This document shows, piece after piece, positions 46,609 through 59,676 of a DNA stretch of 64,000 nt (position 1 is the stretch's first letter; the number at the start of each line of letters is the position of its first letter). The position numbers were made by a program, and so were the translations under genes. The notes under the pieces were generated by a model. It made no database searches. It had not been told where the DNA came from and was given only the letters and a program-made list of their open reading frames with translations. This DNA is from Xestospongia bergquistia (Eukaryota; Porifera; Demospongiae; Haplosclerida; Petrosiidae): positions 1,862,501 to 1,926,500 of the forward strand of contig OZ014413.1 of the NCBI GenBank assembly GCA_963965975.1, given 5' to 3'.

Positions 46609-48322
46609 ATATTTGTATTGCATGTGATAATAATCAATAATTGAATATTTACCAATCTCTCTTGTGATATATTATGTTCACTTAAATTAATCTGTCTTGT
46701 TATAGATTGTTATAATTGTAAGCAATCTATTTTTTATGAATTTTTAATAAAATATTACAATATTTGATTTCAGTATCAGTATTGTTGTATTGTAAAGTGA
46801 TTGTGTCAATTTTATAGTATACAAGAAAATAAACTTCTTAAAAAAGTCATTAAATGTAGGGATGGCAGTAAAAACATCTTAAACAAGCCCAGAGTAGGAA
46901 TGGCAGTATGGACATCCCTACATAGTACCCACAATATCAAGGGCATAATTCTTTGTTGTAACAGTTGTATGTGCTGAACAGTCCAATAAGAAATTTAAAG
47001 GTCTAAAGTAAATATTCCATTAGATAGAAAGTGAGGATTTTGTTTAAGTAATGTACTCACAAAAATAGCTTTCAAATATAAATATTGTGTTCAGGTAATT
47101 CTGTGTGCCTACCATGTAGGGATGTTCATACTACCATTCCATTCCATTACTTGTTTGTTAAGTGTGTTCACAATGTGTTTTTTTTTATTATTACATGTTG
47201 AATGAGTGTACTAAGGATATACTATACAACAGAGCATTGCTATAATTTATAATAACTATCATTAATATGTTACGTATGTATCAAAATGAAAGCTAAGAGT
47301 TATATAATTATCTGTATAACCAAACTAGAAATGGTCAATTCAACTGGTAATGTATTGTGAAAATACCTGCTTCTTGAATGTTAGAATATAAGACAAATCT
47401 GATCACCACAAGAAACGCAGACAGACCTTGGCCCTATAAACTTCCGTCAATAACCTCCTGTTTCTCATGAATATGATTATAATTTGGCGTCTCTTATAGA
47501 GGCTACTTCCTAGTCCAAGGTAGACCACAGGCACTAGTTTCATTGTTAAATGCACTTGAAATAACACTTCCAAAAGCAGATATCTTATGTGAAAACATAC
47601 CTTTCTGTATAAAATTATTCTTTACAAGTCTTCAACTTTGTTGTGTAAAAGGAATAATAATAATAACAATTAAAGATAGAACATTACGGCATCCCTACAT
47701 AGCCAAATAATAATAATACCATCTGCCTGATAAAGATTGTGTAGCAAGAGAAAACACTCTTAGGAATTCATTATACTTGTTACACAAAGCCATAAGACTG
47801 ATATAACCTTAGTATTCCACCTGTACACATATTACTAAAATACTCACACATATGTATTTTAGCTTACATAAATAAAATTTAGGCTTTATAATTAGTATCT
47901 GTTGTTACTAATCTAATGAATAACTAGTTAGCTATATCTTGGCCAAAGTACATACGCATATTATAATATGTGATGTATGTCACTTCTATAGGTATCATTT
48001 TCATGTCACAAATTTTAATGGAAAATGTATGACATATAGGATTGATCATACTCTGTGTCACACTGATCTTCTGTGTTATCATTGACTACATAATTGTAAA
48101 TAGAGTCTTTGTTATTACTTATTTTTATATTATTCTTTCTGTCTGTTTACAGTACACTTTAGAATTACTTCTACACATTTATTTGTTTTTATAAAATTTG
48201 ATATTTCAATTACGAAATAAAGATTAATGTTACTAATAAACATGTCTTTTCTATTAACACTTTGATTCATAAATTGTCAGGACTGAATGAACAGAAGTGA
48301 CTTTAACCCACAAAGATTGTTA
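46609..48322. other. Long spacer, no gene recognised
   Basis: About 1.7 kb of AT-rich DNA. I see no coding exon with splice support on either strand, only short chance frames. Confidence 0.45.
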
Positions 48323-51300
48323 TCAAATCTTTACATGTGTTGTTTTATTTCGAGATGGTAAAATAGCAGATTGGAGATATTCATCTTGAGACACTAAGCA
48401 TATTGTATCATGTGCAGCCACACCAATTGCTAAACCACCTTCATTACATCCCATTGGTTTTGACTTAACAAAGTAACCAGCATATTTATTAACCAAAATC
48501 TGGTCTTCTTTCCTATATAGTAAATATTAATTTCCATTTGACAAATTGAAATATCTCACCAAGCATGTATCATACCTTACCTTAAGAAAACACCAAATAT
48601 ACCAACCTCAGGTATTAAGGTATGTTCGATTACATCAGGATCTTCACTTCTAATTATAGCACTAGAAATGCCTGGTGAATATATCCGATCCATCATGACA
48701 AAAGCTTCCCTTTTAGGAGAGGATTTTAACTCCAATAATTTATTGCATAATTGGTCATCAAACAAGTTATTACCTATGTATACAAAAAGACAATTATGAC
48801 ACTTGTTTATTAATCTATATAATTATTAAGATTATTAAAATATGTCACTTCATAAATTTTGTCATTCCTGTAGCTCCAATGTTTACCAAAGACATTCAGT
48901 TTAGTCATAAGTATACAAATATTATATTCTACTAGATTATTGATAATCTATATTAATTATATTAATACATCTTTCTTTTTCCCTAGTGACTAATTCTATA
49001 GGAAAACATAAATGAAGTAGTAATATATTACATGTGTGACTTGTTTGATGTGGACCAAAAAATATCAAGTCATTACTTGAACTGAAATAAACATATTTAC
49101 CTCCACCTTCTCGTTGTGGTTTCATAACATAATTTTGTGGGTTGTCCAATGCGAGTTTAGCAGCAGCATCTCCTTCTGGAGTCTATATAGAATAGGTTTG
49201 AAACATGATGTCATTTTTATTGTTGTTTTGTATATACTTGATCTAGAGTATATTGTCCTGTAAATGTTGCTCTCATTGCCTTTATCATTTCTGGATCATT
49301 GCAAAGCCTGTGTTTATATTTGAGTGAAATCTTTTTATGATTTGTTTTTCATACTTTTCCAAATTTCCGGGAGATGCAATAACTTGCTGAAATTTTTTAC
49401 ATCCAGCTAATTGATAGGATACAGATGGACAGTTTGTAGCTCTTGAAAGTTCTAACATTCTTCTTGCAGCCCACTCCTACACTTTGCATATATGAAAGAG
49501 ACAGAATATAATATACCCTATCTGTTGGATAATCCTTGGGTGTGTATCCTGCTCTAAAGTAAACCACAGCAACTTCAATATCACCTCTATGTAGATTGAT
49601 AAAGGAATTTCATTTTTATTATGTTATAAGTTACATTATTAAACTTCTGTCTGGCTCTAATCTCCCTTCCTTTTCTATTTCAGATAGATTTCTTTTTAAA
49701 ACCTTAATTCCATGCCTACATACAACTTCTATATATATTGAATAAATAAATAGCATTTGTATACCTTGTGAACAGATCATGTTCAATAATGTGATGATCA
49801 TAAATGTTTTTTTCATTTTTTTGAACAACAAAGAGAACTTGAGCACTGAATGAGATGAAAAATAAGTACATAAGTACACATCATACAAGCTTACTATAAT
49901 AACAATTCATTAATATAATATGTATACACATTATAACATATAATATAATATAATATGTATAAATATATATGTATATATTATATAAAGATAATAAAATTAC
50001 TTTCTTCATATTGAAGTCTTGCTACCCATCCATATATAAGTTGGACTAGTTTTATTCTTGGCCCTTTAAAAATAGTTTTGGTTTTTATCATTTTAATAAT
50101 TCAGTAAACTAGTAATCATATTCATAGTGATTGTTAATGAGATTCATAAGCGTAAAGGTCACGCCCCACAAGTACATATAATTATACATATGCATACAAA
50201 CATATACTTATATATACATATATATACATATACATATATATATGAAATATATATATGTTACAGTAAGATTGTCTAAATAGGGATTTTGTGAAATCCCTGA
50301 AACTTTCAGGGAGTTTGTGAAATCACTATTTCACTTAGGGACTTCATAAATTCACTAAAAACCCTAGTGATTTCATGAAATCACTGAAATGAGGCTCTTG
50401 TTATTTCACAAAATCACTGAATGTGATATATTGGTAGAAATTCAGCATTGTTTAAGTATTGTAAGGAAGTTTATTCATAACTATACGATTAGTTTTAATA
50501 TCTGTACACAATTCTTTATTACAGATTTTCATGGACAATCACCACAATGAGACATCTTTGATGAAACAGTAATTCAGCTGGAAATAATACCATAGCTTTG
50601 ATGACTACTCTGAGGATTCATCATACATAGTTCAAAGCAGTTCACGCTTCCTTTAATGTGTTGTAATAGCACGTACGACATCATCACCAAAGCTCACATT
50701 GCAACTGGCCACTGTGGTCGTGACAGGATGCTGAAACATCTTAGGCAAAAGTATGCCAACATCACAACAGATGCTGTTGAACTCTTCAAGTCCTACTGTG
50801 TTGTATGTCAAGAGAAGAGGAAACGTCCCAAGACTACAGGTGTTGTTGTCAAGCCTATTCTTTCCAGCGAATTCAACGACCCTAAAGCTGGATTGACATC
50901 TTCTAGTCTCCCACCTGAAATTCTGAAAGCTGGGATTCTGAGCAAAAAGTATTCCAGGAATCAGTTTGATCTCTGTCTGCAGCAACTCTTAAATGATTCT
51001 GATGTCCACACAGAATCTACAATCACACTCCGTCAAGCTCTTAAGTCTACAGATTGTGGTACGTGGACAAGGGTTCTTCCGGTGTGACTGCAGCAAAGGC
51101 AAGAAACAGTGTCAGACAAACAGGTGCAAGTGTTATAAAGCAAAGAGACTTTGTAACAGCAGGTATCACAGCAGTCTCAGTTGTGATAATAAGAATTGAG
51201 AATTATGTACAGATATTAAAACTAATCATAGCATTTTCAGATTGTTATTTTATCATTGTAATCATTTATGAATAAAGTTCCTTACAACACTTAAACAATG

Positions 51301-51503
51301 ATGACTTTTCTACCAATATATCACATTCAGTGATTTTGTGAAATAACAAGAGCCTCATTTCAGTGATTTCATGAAATCACTAGAGTTTTTAGTGAATTTA
51401 TGAAGTCCCTAAGTGAAATAGTGATTTCGCAAACTCCCTGAAAGTTTCAGGGATTTCACAAAATCCCTATTTAGACAATCTTACTGTAACATATATATAT
51501 TTC

Positions 51504-51534
<31 letters not shown>

Positions 51535-51543
51535 ATATATATA

Positions 51544-51604
<61 letters not shown>

Positions 51605-53797
51605 ATGAATATGATTACTAGTTTATTGAATTAAAAGGCTGTCAAAATGACTGAAACTAATAACTAGTAGTTAAAGGCCAAGAATAAAACTAGTCCAACT
51701 TATGGATGTATGGATGGGTAGTATCACTTTCAATATGAAAAATGCAATTGCATCATCCTTACATAATAGCACAGACACAGAATGCAACAATATATCACTG
51801 ATATTATGTAAGTTAGTTAGATGATTTGTAAATATCATACATTGTTTGTGCCACTTGTGCTATTATTAAGGGATTTCCATCCCTACATTTGCTTCATCTT
51901 TTTATTAAGAATTTTTTTATAGCTAATAGAGAAAGCTGTAGTATGTTGGAAGGCAATAAGCTTTCATGTTCAACCAGCTCACAAAAAAAACATTCTTATG
52001 ACAAGGAAATAACAATATGATTAGAGTGATAACAGGAAATTAGCTAGGAACTGGAGGCGGACAAAAGAAGAGGAAAATACCATGCCTGAACAATCTGGAA
52101 TTTTCATTAATTTCTACGGTAATGCTTATAACATATCTTTGGCCTATATTTTAACAGCCAGTGATAATCAGTCACAAAATGGACATTATGTGTTCTGTGT
52201 GAGATATCTTTGTTTTCTGCCAATACATTTCAATAGTCAATCTGGACCATCCATATAAAGGCACTGCTACCACACGTCTCATATAAAAAGAAGTCCTATC
52301 ATTATCCAACTTGATATGTTTTATGTCATATACCTACTCACCTCGTATTGTTATATTCATTCCAAGCTCTTTCTAATGCATCAGTAATCTGTGTAAGTAG
52401 TGCTTCATTATCATGAGGAACAAGCTACATTGAGACAAAAGGAAAGCAGCCTTCTATAAAATATCACAGACACATCTGCAACTAATTACTATTATGAAAC
52501 AACAAAAGTAATAATTATACATTAATATACAATGAATTTTGGATTTCATAATAGTCCATTCATGTAAGCTACAAATTAGTTAGGAAGATAACATGTTATT
52601 TTTACAGTATACACTAGTAACTAACCTTATACTCATCTTCTTGTAAAAATCGAGACTGTATTAAACTGTTAACCATAATATATAATAATTATTATACTTA
52701 TATTTGAACTATATTTACTCTCTCACTTGTGAAAGTCGTTCATTTTACTAGCTAGCCCTGGGGAGGCAGCTGATATAGTGTTGATTTCAACTTGTTTCAC
52801 ACTCAAGTCATTAGTCTCAGAAATATGGAGCAAGTAGTCTATGCGATGTATACCTAGTACTGCCGTCTATTATGAGTGTCATAAAAAGTGTAAAAGAAGA
52901 GTACAATTATATTAATTTCTAACTTGCACACTGCCAAGTTCTACAACTTCAGAATATATATCAAAGAGACTTTTAACGAAAGTATCTGCCATAATGATCC
53001 TATTATGTATTGAAAAGGTATGTGATTGAGTACATATAACACTTCAACTGGAACATGTTATACACAAATGTGTAGCGTTAATGTAAATTAGCATATGTGT
53101 GAATCAGCAGGATGGACTGTAATATTTCCCAAATTTAAAAAATGTACCATATTTTACATATATATTTTTTAATATTAGATGCAACACTACTCTCAACTCT
53201 CAAATGTTAAATCTGTTTGGGACTTAGGGTACCAGTGTAAGTTAGGTTTAGGAGAAGAGTCATGACTTGTCAATTTGGGAGGTTAAAATTTAAATTAAAA
53301 GTTGATATCATTATTTAAAGGTATTGACATTCTGGAAGTTGGCATGAGGAGTCCAAATTAATAGTACAGCCATACCTTTCTAGTGATTTTTGCATGAAGA
53401 CATAATCCTGACTAAGGGCATCAACAACAGAATTGAAGGCAATCTGTGTTTTAGCAATATGTTCAAATAAGTCTCTAGGATAAAGAGAAGGTTTCAGAGT
53501 TAAAGTGAGATGGCTACAATGACCAGGCATCCGTCTCATGATTAGAGCTCCTGTATAGGCACAGCCTTTAACTGTAGAAACATTGGAGGGGATTTTCCAC
53601 CATGGTTTTACAATAGACATCACTATAGTAGTGAAGACAGGTACTGGAATCAGATACAACGTAGTTTACACTATAGATCTTACTAATATCTATGTTAATT
53701 TTATACAACGCCTTCCTAGCCTCCAGGCAGTTTAATTATCAGGACTAAAATATACTAATAAACCAGACTTACATCCGGAGTACTTCCTAGCCACCAT
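48323..53797 (-). CDS. GSS: Glutathione synthetase 1 (with one-base frameshift)
   Basis: Fourteen minus-strand exons: 53773-53797, 53376-53622, 52924-52999, 52727-52866, 52626-52665, 52342-52424, 49765-49845, 49635-49715, 49517-49585, 49355-49476, 49238-49307, 49101-49182, 48581-48773, 48323-48512. It encodes about 499 residues, the usual eukaryotic GSS length. Family features include KPWW near the N-terminus, QVEINTI, AQVLFVV, VMKPQREGGG next to NNLFDDQL (ATP-grasp glycine-rich loop), PEVGIFGVFLR and a C-terminal GCNEGGLAIGV. The enzyme joins gamma-glutamylcysteine and glycine with ATP in the cytosol. Exon 9 is one base shorter than in the second copy (VAVV then a shift), which would truncate the protein unless it is a sequencing error. 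The first 25-base exon is a weaker call; the ATG at 53620 may be the start. Intron 6 holds a DNA transposon. Confidence 0.85.
50241..51506. mobile_element. DNA transposon with 200-base terminal inverted repeats, internally deleted
   Basis: Ends 50241-50440 and 51307-51506 are inverted repeats with only about two mismatches, so the insertion is recent. The outer ends merge into AT dinucleotide repeats, so the true boundaries and target duplication are unclear. The repeats contain several internal ATTTCATGAAATCAC-like palindromic motifs. Inside, the plus strand encodes an H2C2 integrase-type zinc finger (HIATGH... CVVCQEK; 50656 onward) and then a Cys-rich end (CDCSKGKKQCQTNRCKCYK...). No catalytic core lies between them, so it is probably a non-autonomous deletion derivative. 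It sits in the largest intron of GSS1. Confidence 0.8.
50656..51199 (+). pseudogene. Transposase/integrase remnant: H2C2 zinc finger and Cys-rich C-terminus
   Basis: The frame from 50656 has HIATGHCGRDRMLKHLRQKY followed by CVVCQEK, the H-H-C-C pattern of retroviral-like integrase zinc-binding domains, then VVVKPILSSEFN, after which related proteins continue into the catalytic DDE core. Here it goes directly to a short linker and stops at 51087. In a second overlapping frame (to 51199) lies a Cys-rich segment CDCSKGKKQCQTNRCKCYK ending CHSS-like, typical of the C-terminus of such proteins. The DDE core appears deleted and a frameshift separates the parts. Confidence 0.65.
51480..51602. repeat. 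TA dinucleotide repeat
   Basis: Long run of TATATA flanking the right end of the transposon; a shorter AT-rich tract flanks the left end (50200-50260). Confidence 0.9.
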
Positions 53798-53860
53798 TTT
53801 TGTTGCGTTTATTATTATTTAGTATAATATCAATTTAATAAGACACTCCCTTATTTAATA

Positions 53861-53995
53861 GAACTCAAAATTCTGGTGGTATTGGATTACTAGACTTGCT
53901 GGAACTGATACTAACTTTTGAAAGAGCCCTGCCTATAAACATCACTTATGTCTCTTTGGACTGACTCCAGTTAATCAATTACTTTCAAGAAATAA
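53861..53995 (+). pseudogene. Degraded exon 5 of the hydroxylase-family gene
   Basis: Matches 46470-46605 (GGIGLLDWLHGTDTNF region) but has lost bases at the WLHG site, shifting frame. It lies head-to-head with the GSS1 start, with some 3' flank also copied. Confidence 0.75.
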
Positions 53996-54556
53996 ACATC
54001 TATACTGCATGTGATTACAATCAGCAATTTAAATATCAACTTTTTGTGATACATTATGTTCACTTAACTTTATGTGTTTTGTTATAAATTGTTATAGTTG
54101 TAAACAATTTATCAATTTCAATATTACATTCTTTTCAACACTTCATCTACAGTACTTATCTGTTTAATTGTGTACCAAATAACTTATCTGTTTACGCTTA
54201 ATAGTTTGTTTATTATTTTCACCCCAGTTATACTCTTATAAATAGCTCTTTTTGTATATTTTTTTGTTACGCACCTGAAGAAGACCCACCAGGGTTAAAA
54301 CATTGTGTGAAAATAACAAATACTTTATTATCTTCTGTAGTTGTTGTATGTCTATCTAGTTTATTCCCATATTAATTATAATAAAATAGTTACATTACTT
54401 GACTTTGTAAAAGTGAATATAATAAAATTATTGATAACATTATAACAGTAACTTTATAATAGTAATGATTGTGTTAATTCTTTTAGTTATATTATTAATT
54501 ATATTATTAATTTGTTTGAGGTTGGAAGTATAATAGAATCTTGAGGGTAGTAGGAA

Positions 54557-54745
54557 TTACTTGTAAGCTAGATTACACTTGAATAGAATATACAGATTGA
54601 GTGAATCTAAAAAATAGTTATCATAAGCTAGATTACACTTAAATAGAATATACAGATCAAATGAATGTAAATAATAAGTTATCATAAGCTAGATTACACT
54701 TAAATAGAATATATGGATCAAGTAAATGTAATTTAATAGTTATCA
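54557..54745. repeat. 61-base tandem repeat, about 3 units
   Basis: Units beginning AAGCTAGATTACACTTAAAT and ending AATAGTTATCAT. Confidence 0.85.
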
Positions 54746-54860
54746 TAATGGTCAGGCTCGCCCATATTACTATTCATAAAGTTCAATCTCTCCCCAACTA
54801 GCTATTAAGCTGATCATATCAATTATATTATTTTAGTATCTGTAGTTAATAGTACCATAG

Positions 54861-54941
54861 TGATATCTGTCACGAAACCTTGGTGGACTATCCACTCCAA
54901 TTTTGCTGCAGCAAGAGACCATGTCTACATTTCTAACTAAC
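54861..54941 (+). pseudogene. Inverted GSS exon fragment
   Basis: Plus-strand copy of the start of the GSS exon containing KPWW (SVTKPWWTIHSNFAAARDHV), with the Met changed to Ile and a stop after YISN. Orientation is opposite to the real GSS genes. Confidence 0.8.
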
Positions 54942-55530
54942 TAAAAACATTCTTCAAAGACTTCAAACTAACTAAAACTACCAAAAGAACTTTTTACTAC
55001 AACAACTAAAATTTTGTTGTGCTGGTTTTTGTCAGCTGATAACTATAGTTGTAAACAATTTATTAATTTTAATATTACATTCCTTTGTCTATGGTACTTA
55101 TCTGTTTAATTGTGTACAAAATAACTTATCTGTTTACACTTAATAGTTTGTTTATTTTTTTTCACCCCAGTTATACTCCTTTTATAAATAGCTCTTTTTG
55201 TGTATTTTTTTGTTACGCACCTGAAGAAGACCCACCAGGGTTAAAACATTGTGTGAAAATAACAAATACTTTATTATCTTCTGTAGTTGTTGTATCTCTA
55301 TCTAGTTTATTCCCATATTAATTATAATAGAATAGTTATATTACTTGACTTTGTAAAGTGAATATAATAAAATTATTGATAACATTATAACAGTAACAAA
55401 TTTTATATATTGTTAACTTTATAATAATAATGATTGTGTTAATTCCTTTAATTATATTATTATTAATTATATTATTAATTTGTTTGAGGTTGGAAGTATA
55501 ATAGAATCGTGAGGGTAGTAGGAATTACTT

Positions 55531-55950
55531 GTAAGCTAGACTACACTTAAATAGAATTTACAGATCAAATGAATGTAAATAATAAGTTATCATAAGCTAG
55601 ATTACACTTAAATAGAATTTACAGATCAAATGAATGTAAATAATAAGTTATCATAAGCTAGATTACACTTAAATAGAATTTACAGATCAAATGAATGTAA
55701 ATAATAAGTTATCATAAGCTAGATTACACTTAAATAGAATTTACAGATCAAATGAATGTAAATAATAAGTTATCATAAGCTAGATTACACTTAAATAGAA
55801 TTTACAGATCAAATGAATGTAAATAATAAGTTATCATAAGCTAGATTACACTTAAATAGAATTTACAGATCAAATGAATGTAAATAATAGGTTATCATAG
55901 GCTAGATTACACTTAAATAGAATATACAGATCAAGTAAATGTAATTTAAT
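55531..55950. repeat. 61-base tandem repeat, about 7 units
   Basis: Nearly identical units (AAGCTAGATTACACTTAAAT ... AATAAGTTATCAT). The homogeneity suggests recent expansion compared with the array at 54557. Confidence 0.9.
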
Positions 55951-56084
55951 AGTTATCATAATGGTTAGATAGGCTCACCCCATATTACTATTCATAAAGT
56001 TCAATCTCGCCTCAACTAGCTATTAAGCTGATCATATCAATTATATAATTTTAGCATCTGTAGTTAATAGTACTACCATATTAG

Positions 56085-56155
56085 TGATGTCTGTCATGAA
56101 ACTATCCACTCCAATTTTGCTGCAGCAAGAGACCATGTCTACATTTCTAACTAAC
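56085..56155 (+). pseudogene. Second inverted GSS exon fragment
   Basis: Same fragment as 54861-54941 but with the bases for the PWW motif deleted. Duplicated with the surrounding approximately 1.2 kb unit. Confidence 0.75.
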
Positions 56156-56848
56156 TAAAAACATTCTTCAAAGACTTCAAACTAACTAAAACTACCAAAA
56201 GAACTTTTTACTACAACAACTAAAATTTTTTTGTGCTGGTTTTTGTCAGCTGATAGCTATAGTTGTAAACAATTTATTAATTTTAATATTACATTCCTTT
56301 GTCTACGGTACTTATCTGTTTAATTGTGTACCAAATAACTTATCTGTTTACGCTTAATAGTTTGTTTATTTTTTTTCACCCCAGTTATACTCCACTTATA
56401 AATAGCTCTTTTTGTGTATTTTTTTGTTACTCACCTGAAGAAGACCCACCAGGGTTAAAACATTGTGTGAAAATAACAAATACTTTATTACCTTCTGTAG
56501 TTGTTGTATCTCTATCTAGTTTATTCCCATATTAATTATAATAGAATAGTTATGTTACTTGACTTTGTATAGTGTCGATGCACAGGGATGTTCACTATCC
56601 TTAATTTTTTTAACTTTATATATAATTGTACACATACATCTCATTATTTGTGTCTCAGGTATCTCTTTATTGTTTGTCACTGCATACTTTTGAAATGGTC
56701 ACTTTCATTTTTAATTCTTTGATAAAATTTTAAATGAAAATTAATATGTGTAGATCCATATTGTCATCAATTAATGTGCCAATTAGCCCCTGTTAATTTC
56801 ATTTTAACAAATTGATTTCTTAAAATGTACACAGATATGCATTATTAT

Positions 56849-59676
56849 TTAACTGTCTGTTGCTTGTGTTGATTGAACTTGAGATGATAAGATAGCAGAT
56901 TTGAGATAGTCATCTTGAGAAACCAAACAGATTGTATCATGTGTACCAATACCAAGTGTAATGCCCCCTTCATTACAACCCATAGGTTTAGATCTATTAC
57001 AGTAACCAACTCCCATATTAAGTAGCACTTGTTCTTGCTTCCTAACCCATTAAAAGAAAACATTAATCATTGCACATAATAGTCTTACTCTAACCTTATA
57101 TAAATACCATAGATCCCAACCTCAGAAATCCAGTTGTTTTCAATGGCATGTGTACCACCAAATAAAATGGCAGCATTAGGTATGGCAGGTGAATGTATTC
57201 TATCCATTAAAACATAAAATTCCCTTTCAGGTGAGGATACTATCTTTGATAGTGTACTATATAACTCCTCATCAAACAAATTATTGCCTAAAAATTGAGG
57301 ATGAGATTTTCTTATTTTATAGGCTAGTCTTGATATCACTAGGTAACTCTTTATAATCTAAATATCTTGCGATAATAATTATATTTTATACACTGTAAAA
57401 ATTACTATATTATTATAACAACTAATTTGTATTTTAATTACATGGGTGAATTTGTATGGAGTTTAGAAATTTATGTAAATTACTCATTGTATAATTTGTT
57501 GGTATATAAAAGTACAATATAACAACAAGTTATACAGTAAATAATTCACAAGAATACTATATTCCATAGTAATCCATTCATTTAAGCTACAAATTTGTTG
57601 TTAGAATAATACATAAATTTTTACAGTGTAGTTTCTGTCATTCATCAGTTTTACTTTTTTATATGCTTAGAATCTGTCCCATGCAGACCTGTATTTTACT
57701 GTCTACCAGTGTAAATACTTATAATATGAAATATCAAACAAATTATTTTCTTTGTTACCTCCACCTTCTCGTTGTGGCTTCATAACATAGTTATGTGGGT
57801 TTTCTAGTGCAAGTTTAGTAGCAGCATCTCCCTCAGGTGTCTATACAAAACTATATAAACTAAGTGGAATGTTGCACTTTTTATATTTACATGATCAAGT
57901 GTGTAATGTCCAGCAAATGTCGCCCTCATTGCCTTTATCAGTTCAGGATCATTGCAAAACCTGTATGTATTGATGTTGCTTTATACTTTTCTTGCTTTAT
58001 AATTATACTTTTCTAAGTTTCCAGGAGATGCCAGGACTTGTTGAATTTTCTTATAGCCTACTAATTGATAGGCAACTGGTGGACAGTTTGTAGCTCTTGA
58101 AAGCTCCATCATTCTTCTTGCTGCCCACTCCTGGAATGTCAATTAACAAAATATCATAAATTATATATACCTTATCTGTTGGGTAGTCAGTAGGTGAACC
58201 TCCTGCCCTATAGTTGATCACAGCAACTTCAATGTCATCTCTATGTACATGTTGCAAAGCAAATAGCTCAATTTGTTGCTTATCTTTTTACTTGCATGCT
58301 TACATTGTTAATGTTCTATCCTGTTCCAATCTACCCTCCTTTGCTATCTCAGTTAAAGTTTTTCTGAAGACCTTAATTCCGTGTCTAAGATGAATCTGTA
58401 GTTAAACATATCATCATCTATAAATATAAACCTTTTAAACAGATCTTGCTCCATTACACGCTGTTCAAAAATGTTTTTTGCATCTTCTTCAACAACAAAG
58501 AGAACTTGTGCACTATTACAAATAAGGGATTTCAATTAATAAATTAGTCAATATTTTACAAATGAACATTTAATAGATATAATAAATTATCATAGTTACA
58601 AAAATTATGAAAAAGATACAGCAAATTATTGGAGTTATATGATCAATTAACAGTCCTTTATATTATTATGTAGAAATATATATGTTAATGTATGAATGAT
58701 GGGTGATGGAATAAATATTGGAATGAAATAATATAATATGAATTGAATATTTTCACAAGTTGTTGAACATGTAATACTAATTAATTTATTGCTATATAAA
58801 ATTTAGCATACACTCACTTTTCGTTATTATATTCACTCCAAGCTCTTGCTAATGCATCATTAACTTGTATAAGTGCTGGATTGTCATGAGGAACAAGCTA
58901 CATATTAGAGAAAAAGAAAGTATCATAATGTTAGAGTGGAACACTGTTATAGTAACAACCTTAGGCTCATCCTTTGGTAAAAAACAGGACTGTACATATC
59001 TACATTGTTCAGTAAATAATAATAGCAACTACATGTAATATATATTGTATCAAGTAATACTACTCTCATGCAGACAGTTTCCCTGTCAAGAAATGAGGTG
59101 ATATTTATATCGCCTAGTCTTACTCATGGAAATCATTGATTTTCACAAGCAATGCTGGAGTTCCAGCTCCTGTCACGTTGATTTCGACTTGTTTTACACT
59201 TAGTTTGTTAGTGTCTGAGATACTTAGTAAATAATCTGCACGAAATATATCCATTACAGTTGTCTATAATAAATACTTCATAATTTAAAATAATTTAAAT
59301 TACTAACTTGTACACTGCCTAGCTCCTTGACTTCAGTATAAATATCAAAGACATTTTTAATAAAGGAATCAATTTTCATAATTCTAAGTGTACCAAATAA
59401 ATTCATTGTGGGCAAATGGTTTTAACTTATATACCGTTCTAATGATTGATACATAAAATCATAATCCTGGGAGATAGCATCCAGAACAGAATTGAAGGCA
59501 GTCTGTACTTCAGTAATCTGTTCAAACAAATCTCTAGGCCATAACGAAGGCTTGAGAGTTACAGAGGCATTTACACAATGATCATATTGCTTCAATATAA
59601 TTCCTGACGTATAGGCATAGTCCCTTGCTGCAGCAAAATTGGAGTGAATTGTCCACCAAGGTTTTTTGACAGACAT
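56849..59676 (-). CDS. GSS: Glutathione synthetase 2
   Basis: Thirteen exons join in frame from an ATG at 59676: 59435-59676, 59308-59383, 59124-59263, 58960-58999, 58818-58897, 58432-58512, 58304-58384, 58171-58240, 58009-58130, 57891-57960, 57759-57840, 57095-57287, 56849-57041; 489 residues. Exon lengths and phases match GSS1 almost exactly. Motifs include KPWWTIHSNFAAARD, KQVEINVT, AQVLFVVEED, DIEVAVINYRAG, EWAARRM, VMKPQREGGG and NNLFDEEL (ATP-grasp loop), SEVGIYGIYIR, and GCNEGGITLGIG near the end. It catalyses the last step of glutathione synthesis, probably as a cytosolic homodimer (family knowledge). An acceptor-like CTATAG lies just before the ATG, so a short upstream exon as in GSS1 is possible. 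The active-site set should be checked because the last two exons are more diverged. Confidence 0.87.

Larger units (their letters stand above)
54160..56545. repeat. Threefold direct repeat region
   Basis: A segment of about 220 bases (from CTGTTTAATTGTGTACCAAA to CCCATATTAATTATAATA) occurs at about 54160-54385, 55103-55330 and 56312-56540. The DNA between copies is also repeated, giving a period of about 1 kb. Open frames in it are repeated by chance. No gene is supported. Confidence 0.8.

Noticed and set aside
55085..56535. Repeated 78-residue frames (55085-55321 and 56299-56535) ending LSSLFPY
   Set aside because: They lie within a threefold DNA repeat, use non-ATG starts, and the third copy of the repeat does not preserve the frame.
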